From a virus, in the IMG/VR virus record IMGVR_UViG_3300014882_000002, positions 1 through 31,678 of that record: a stretch of 31,678 nt of DNA, one strand, 5' to 3'. The translations under genes and the position numbers were made by a program. The notes under the pieces were generated by a model. That model was given only the letters and a program-made list of their open reading frames with translations, was not told the origin of the DNA and made no database searches. Shown in pieces: positions 29,121 through 31,678 of this stretch. Numbering within the stretch: the stretch's first letter is position 1; each line of letters starts with the position of its first letter.

Positions 29121-29938
29121 TTTATTACCTCAAATGTCTGCGCTTGTTCGTATGACACCTTAAATCCGCTTGCGTCCTTGTGACCGCCGCCACCGTATTT
29201 CTTGGCGATTGCCGACACGTCCAATCCCCCGTTGCTTCGCAAGCTGAAAATGCGACCGTCAGGTGTATCCCAATAGCAGCAAGCAAACGGCTCGCCCTTC
29301 GCCAACTTATGCCCTGCGTCGCTTGTGAGCGTATAGGGCAAGTTTGCAACCGGGACATTGTGACCACCGATCACCATGCGTCTTGTGACAACGGTAATCA
29401 GTTCATCAATGTCCTTAAAGTGCTTGCGCTCGATGGCGGCACCTTCCTCGCGCAGGATTTCAGGGTTCGTGTTCATCAGCCTGTCCCACACAGCGAAGTC
29501 GTAGGGATAACTGAACACGTTGGCCTGTATCTCCCGCGTCCCCGGCAGGGCAAAGCGCCACAAGTCGCGGTCCTCGATGTGACGCAATAGGGGCGGTGGT
29601 TCCTCATCCTTGAAGTAGTGCAGCCAAGTCAACATTGCGCCACTGTGCTCCATGTCGAACACTGTCAACACGTTACCCGGCAGGTCGATCAAGTCTTCTG
29701 CCGCTGTTTTGTGGTGGTCGATGATGCAGACTGTATTGGCCACCTTCGCCATTTCTAACAGCACTGGACGCTTGTAACTGAAATCCACCATCAGCACGTT
29801 GCGACCTTCGACTGGTGGCGGTTGCGTCTGGTAAACACCAGCATGGAATTCGACGCTTTCCCGAAGTGCGCGTCGCACGACCCAAGCAGCTCCAAATCCG
29901 TCCGCGCAGTTTCCGTGATAAATGCAAAGTGTTTTCAT
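29117..29938 (-). CDS. DHH/DHHA1-family phosphoesterase
   Basis: This 273-residue protein carries DHH-family motifs: HGNCADGFGAAWV (8-20), VDFSYKRP (about 51-58), IIDHHKT (72-78), the HSGAMLTWLHYF block, HIEDRDLWRF (about 121-130) and the C-terminal DHHA1 signature KYGGGGHKDASGF (about 252-264). Relatives (NrnA, RecJ) are metal-dependent phosphoesterases that trim oligonucleotides or cyclic dinucleotides. ATG 29938 has GGAGGA upstream. In this operon it could degrade nano-RNA, cyclic-oligonucleotide signals or DNA ends; sequence alone does not choose. Length is near that of the small, two-domain DHH phosphoesterases. Confidence 0.85.
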   Translation of the reverse strand: MKTLCIYHGNCADGFGAAWVVRRALRESVEFHAGVYQTQPPPVEGRNVLMVDFSYKRPVLLEMAKVANTVCIIDHHKTAAEDLIDLPGNVLTVFDMEHSGAMLTWLHYFKDEEPPPLLRHIEDRDLWRFALPGTREIQANVFSYPYDFAVWDRLMNTNPEILREEGAAIERKHFKDIDELITVVTRRMVIGGHNVPVANLPYTLTSDAGHKLAKGEPFACCYWDTPDGRIFSLRSNGGLDVSAIAKKYGGGGHKDASGFKVSYEQAQTFEVIK

Positions 29939-30120
29939 GCTTCCTCCCTCAACTTGATCTCCGGGCATTCCCGTTCCAGCGCCCGTTTCAAAGCGAACGA
30001 TCTAATGGAACAGTGATTGGCGACGCGCATTTGCTCGTCAACGCTACCCATGCCGGTTCGCAATATCCGCCGCGCCTCGTCCAGCGCGTCGATGGCGTCC
30101 AGGATCAGGCGGACGTTCAC
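29935..30120 (-). CDS. Small helical phage protein
   Basis: This 61-residue protein starts at GTG 30120 in GTGA with the upstream stop and ends in ATGA with the DHH gene. It is all-helical and charged (LILDAIDALDEARRILRTGM; RSFALKRALERECPEIKLRE). No motif is recognised. Coupling on both sides supports it. Confidence 0.6.
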   Translation of the reverse strand: MNVRLILDAIDALDEARRILRTGMGSVDEQMRVANHCSIRSFALKRALERECPEIKLREEA

Positions 30121-30299
30121 TTGATCTCCCTGATCTCGACGCGGGCGATGCGAAACTTACCATCATCTGCATTCGCTTGAGCCTGTCTCATGTCAGCCCT
30201 CGCTTGAGAGCGCGTATGAAACACGTATGGCTCATAAATTCCAGCATCGTCTATCGTCGCCCACGCCTTCACCGGCTCCATGCGCTTCGGCTTGGTCAT
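30117..30299 (-). CDS. Small phage protein
   Basis: The start at ATG 30299 (MTKPKRMEPVKAWATI) gives 60 residues; the longer frame upstream is the shadow of another gene. It is alpha/beta (VKAWATIDDAGIYEPYVFHT; SQARADMRQAQANADDGKFR). The C-terminus is basic. The 28-nt gap upstream holds a modest ribosome site. Not recognised. Confidence 0.55.
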   Translation of the reverse strand: MTKPKRMEPVKAWATIDDAGIYEPYVFHTRSQARADMRQAQANADDGKFRIARVEIREIK

Positions 30300-30327
30300 T
30301 TCTTGCCCCTGCGCTCGGAATTCTCGA

Positions 30328-30558
30328 TCATGGCCGTTCCTCCAAAAATACAGTTGACGCAGCAGGGTAGCTCCAAAACTTCCCGTTGCCGTCCGTGAGT
30401 TCGTAAAAGGTGCCGTGGTTGAGTCGCCCGGTGCGGGTAATGGTGCGGACATACATGCCATCCCGAATAGGATTTGTTTCACTCGCATAGATGCCCCTCA
30501 TCCACTCACCGAATCGAGGAGTCCTGTCGCTCATTTCACTCGCCCCAAGGAATGTCAC
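30328..30558 (-). CDS. Small beta-rich phage protein
   Basis: The start GTG 30558 is in GTGA with the previous stop; ATG 30534 (MSDRTPRFGEWMRG) is a good alternative eight codons later. The product (76 or 68 residues) is beta-rich (ETNPIRDGMYVRTITRTGRL; GTFYELTDGNGKFWSYPA). It could be a small SH3-like or single-strand-binding-type fold, but I cannot confirm. Unknown function. Confidence 0.5.
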   Translation of the reverse strand: MTFLGASEMSDRTPRFGEWMRGIYASETNPIRDGMYVRTITRTGRLNHGTFYELTDGNGKFWSYPAASTVFLEERP

Positions 30559-30956
30559 TTGCCGAAGAAATACATCCAGTCGTCATGCTTGAGTTTCAGC
30601 CGCGCTTCTGGATTGGCGCGCAATACCTGAATCCATCCGTTGTAATCAGTCACCGCCTGTCTGTGCGTTTTGATCTTGGTGGCGCACTCCGTCAGGTCCT
30701 CTTGCATGGTGGCGTCTATAGTTATTTGCGGCCCGAAACCGTGCGCAGCGTTGCTGTAGCTTGCCATCTTGTCCGAGACACCCTCATGTATGCCAATGCC
30801 GCTTTCCCTGATGCGCGTCATAACTTCGGTTTTCTTATCCTCCCATGCCTTGACACGGGATTCCCGGTAATCTCGCTGCGCTTCCGCTGCCACGGCAATG
30901 GTGATTGCCGTGTATTCAAACTGCCATTCATTACGGTTCATATTGCTATCCATCAT
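30555..30956 (-). CDS. Hypothetical early phage protein
   Basis: This 133-residue protein starts at ATG 30956 with a good AGGAG site. It is helical, with a mostly charged first half (FEYTAITIAVAAEAQRDYRE; SRVKAWEDKKTEVMTRIRES) and a second half with YSNAAHGFGPQITIDATMQE and a basic end (EARLKLKHDDWMYFFGK). No domain is recognised. It follows a tiny membrane-protein gene by 6 nt. Confidence 0.6.
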   Translation of the reverse strand: MMDSNMNRNEWQFEYTAITIAVAAEAQRDYRESRVKAWEDKKTEVMTRIRESGIGIHEGVSDKMASYSNAAHGFGPQITIDATMQEDLTECATKIKTHRQAVTDYNGWIQVLRANPEARLKLKHDDWMYFFGK

Positions 30957-30962
30957 CGTCTC

Positions 30963-31097
30963 CTATAAGTTACGTCCAAGGTCACGCCGCGCCCTTTCCC
31001 ACGCCGCATCCTCCCGGCGCTTCCTGCGCTTGCTGAGGCAGTCCACGATCAGGATCGCCAGCGCGCCCGCCATCAGGATCAGCGACCAGTCGGTCAT
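30963..31097 (-). CDS. Tiny single-span membrane protein (44 aa)
   Basis: A 44-residue frame starts at ATG 31097 in ATGA with the upstream gene. Residues 4-19 are a membrane span (WSLILMAGALAILIVD), followed by a strongly basic tail (SKRRKRREDAAWERARRDLG). A short single-span protein with a basic cytoplasmic end is common in phage early operons and often acts on host membrane proteins; that role is inferred. It is too short for most annotation cut-offs but has exact stop-start overlap. Confidence 0.6.
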   Translation of the reverse strand: MTDWSLILMAGALAILIVDCLSKRRKRREDAAWERARRDLGRNL

Positions 31098-31312
31098 AGC
31101 GGCAATGCCTCTTGCTTGTTATGCGAGCAAAAGTGTAGGTTCTCGCGCACCCACCCGACCGTCTTACGTTCGATTGTCAGCCCGCCATTCACCCATTCGC
31201 CAAGCGTTTTTGCCGTTTCCTTCGCATACTCTGGCCCGTCAACGCAGGCAGCGACAGCGCAGCCGCAAGATTTGAAACCGACGTAGCACGGATGATTCGT
31301 CTTGTCGGTCAT
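31094..31312 (-). CDS. Small Cys-rich phage protein
   Basis: This 72-residue protein starts at ATG 31312 in ATGA with the gene upstream. It contains YVGFKSCGCAVAACVDGPEY (four or five cysteines overall) and a closing HFCSHNK, a possible zinc site, with GEWVNGGLTIERKTVGWVRE between. It resembles small Cys-rich early phage proteins of unknown role. The ends overlap both neighbours by 4 nt. Confidence 0.6.
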   Translation of the reverse strand: MTDKTNHPCYVGFKSCGCAVAACVDGPEYAKETAKTLGEWVNGGLTIERKTVGWVRENLHFCSHNKQEALPL

Positions 31313-31398
31313 ATCGTCGATCCCAGCATGAACGTGAACAGCGCAAACTCAACCGCGCAGCCGATGCCGAGCGCGAGGAGGATGAGGGCGGTTGTCAC
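31309..31398 (-). CDS. Tiny hydrophobic peptide (29 aa), single membrane span
   Basis: A 29-residue frame starts at GTG 31398 (GTGA with the upstream repeat-protein stop) and ends in ATGA with the next gene. It is almost wholly hydrophobic (TTALILLALGIGCAVEFALF then TFML). Very short membrane peptides exist in phage early operons, and the double 4-nt overlap is unlikely by chance. It is not predictable from length alone, so confidence is moderate. Confidence 0.5.
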   Translation of the reverse strand: MTTALILLALGIGCAVEFALFTFMLGSTI

Positions 31399-31678
31399 TT
31401 GACTTCCTTAAGTTTTCCGTTATCGTCCACGCGATATGGCACGTCCGGCTTGATGCCATTTTCTCCGGGCGTTCCAACAATCAATCTGGCGCGTTTCTCC
31501 ACTTTGTCATACCACGCGACAGCGAATGATCCGGTGGCCGATGCCTTCGCGGTGCCACCGAATCCAGAAAATGCACAGCCGGAGTTGCCCGTTGCCGCCG
31601 CGTGGCCGTAGTTGCCCGTTGCCTCCGCGTGGCCGGAGTCGCCCGTTGCCGCCGCGTGGCAGGAGTTGCCCGTTGCCG
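31395..31678 (-). CDS. Partial repeat-rich phage protein, 5' end outside window
   Basis: The frame is open to the right edge, with 94 C-terminal residues visible. It opens with 9-residue repeats of the form (G/C)HA(A/E)ATG(D/N)(S/Y), several copies, then GCAFSGFGGTAKASATGSFA, followed by a non-repeat end (KVEKRARLIVGTPGENGIKP ... RVDDNGKLKEVK). Such ATGxxGHAxATG arrays occur in early phage proteins and suggest a regular beta structure. The stop overlaps the next start (GTGA). The rest, including the start, is beyond the window. Confidence 0.7.
   Translation of the reverse strand, partial: ATGNSCHAAATGDSGHAEATGNYGHAAATGNSGCAFSGFGGTAKASATGSFAVAWYDKVEKRARLIVGTPGENGIKPDVPYRVDDNGKLKEVK
31581..31678 (-). 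repeat. 27-bp tandem repeats in the repeat-rich protein gene
   Basis: Three full units (31581-31607, 31608-31634, 31635-31661) and 17 nt of a fourth share the pattern ggagttgcccgttgccgccg; adjacent units match at about 25 of 27 positions. The high identity suggests recent expansion or continuing length change. The array runs off the window. Confidence 0.8.

Overview
The window is phage DNA, not host chromosome. It carries the tail, ejection, adhesin and lysis modules of a short-tailed (podovirus, T7-like virion plan) temperate phage, and most of its early region. The DNA is visibly G+C-rich. A GH108 endolysin, a small outer-membrane-type lipoprotein and a bacterial tRNA-Leu 3' end indicate a Gram-negative host, probably a beta- or gammaproteobacterium; the genus cannot be fixed from sequence alone. 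Head, portal, terminase and most replication genes are not here and presumably lie beyond the two ends.

Layout. 1-19.1 kb is transcribed rightward. It holds the end of an unknown gene, tail tubular proteins A and B (the B call is less certain), a gp13-like protein, three or four ejection (internal virion) proteins, a coiled-coil protein, a run of adhesin/fibre genes (beta protein, glycine-rich protein, long fibre, beta-helix tailspike) with an MptE-like DUF115 gene among them, then a lysis cassette (membrane protein, GH108 endolysin, HExxH lipoprotein-like protein, DUF1353, small lipoprotein). A hairpin with a T-run at about 19.11 kb closes this operon and separates it from a convergent leftward block.

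19.1-31.7 kb is all leftward. Read 5' to 3' (right to left) it holds a repeat-rich protein cut by the window edge, many tiny genes, a DHH/DHHA1 phosphoesterase, a YqaJ-type exonuclease with a likely single-strand-annealing partner, more small phage proteins (DUF1643, Ea22-like, Zn-binding), an excisionase and a tyrosine integrase. Beside the integrase is the 3' part of a tRNA-Leu(CAA) ending in CCA: this is the likely attP core. Phage genes lie on both sides of it, so the sequence looks like unintegrated or circularly permuted phage DNA, not an integrated prophage cut at its att sites. Left of attP are a DUF5131 (Gp37/Gp68) cysteine-motif protein preceded by G-quadruplex motifs, and a small three-gene unit ending in an XRE regulator, driven by a promoter covered by paired palindromic operators.

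How it works together: the early operon supplies recombination and small host-interaction proteins; int, xis and attP give site-specific integration; the late operon builds the tail and ejection apparatus and lyses the host. At least fifteen early-gene junctions use the same 4-nt ATGA/GTGA stop-start overlap, which supports the tiny genes as real and argues for tight translational coupling. The least explained items are the HExxHxxGxxH protein in the lysis cassette, the antisense two-helix membrane ORF at 10.7-10.9 kb, the MptE-like gene inside the fibre cluster, the 190-bp int/xis overlap, and the putative new annealing protein.
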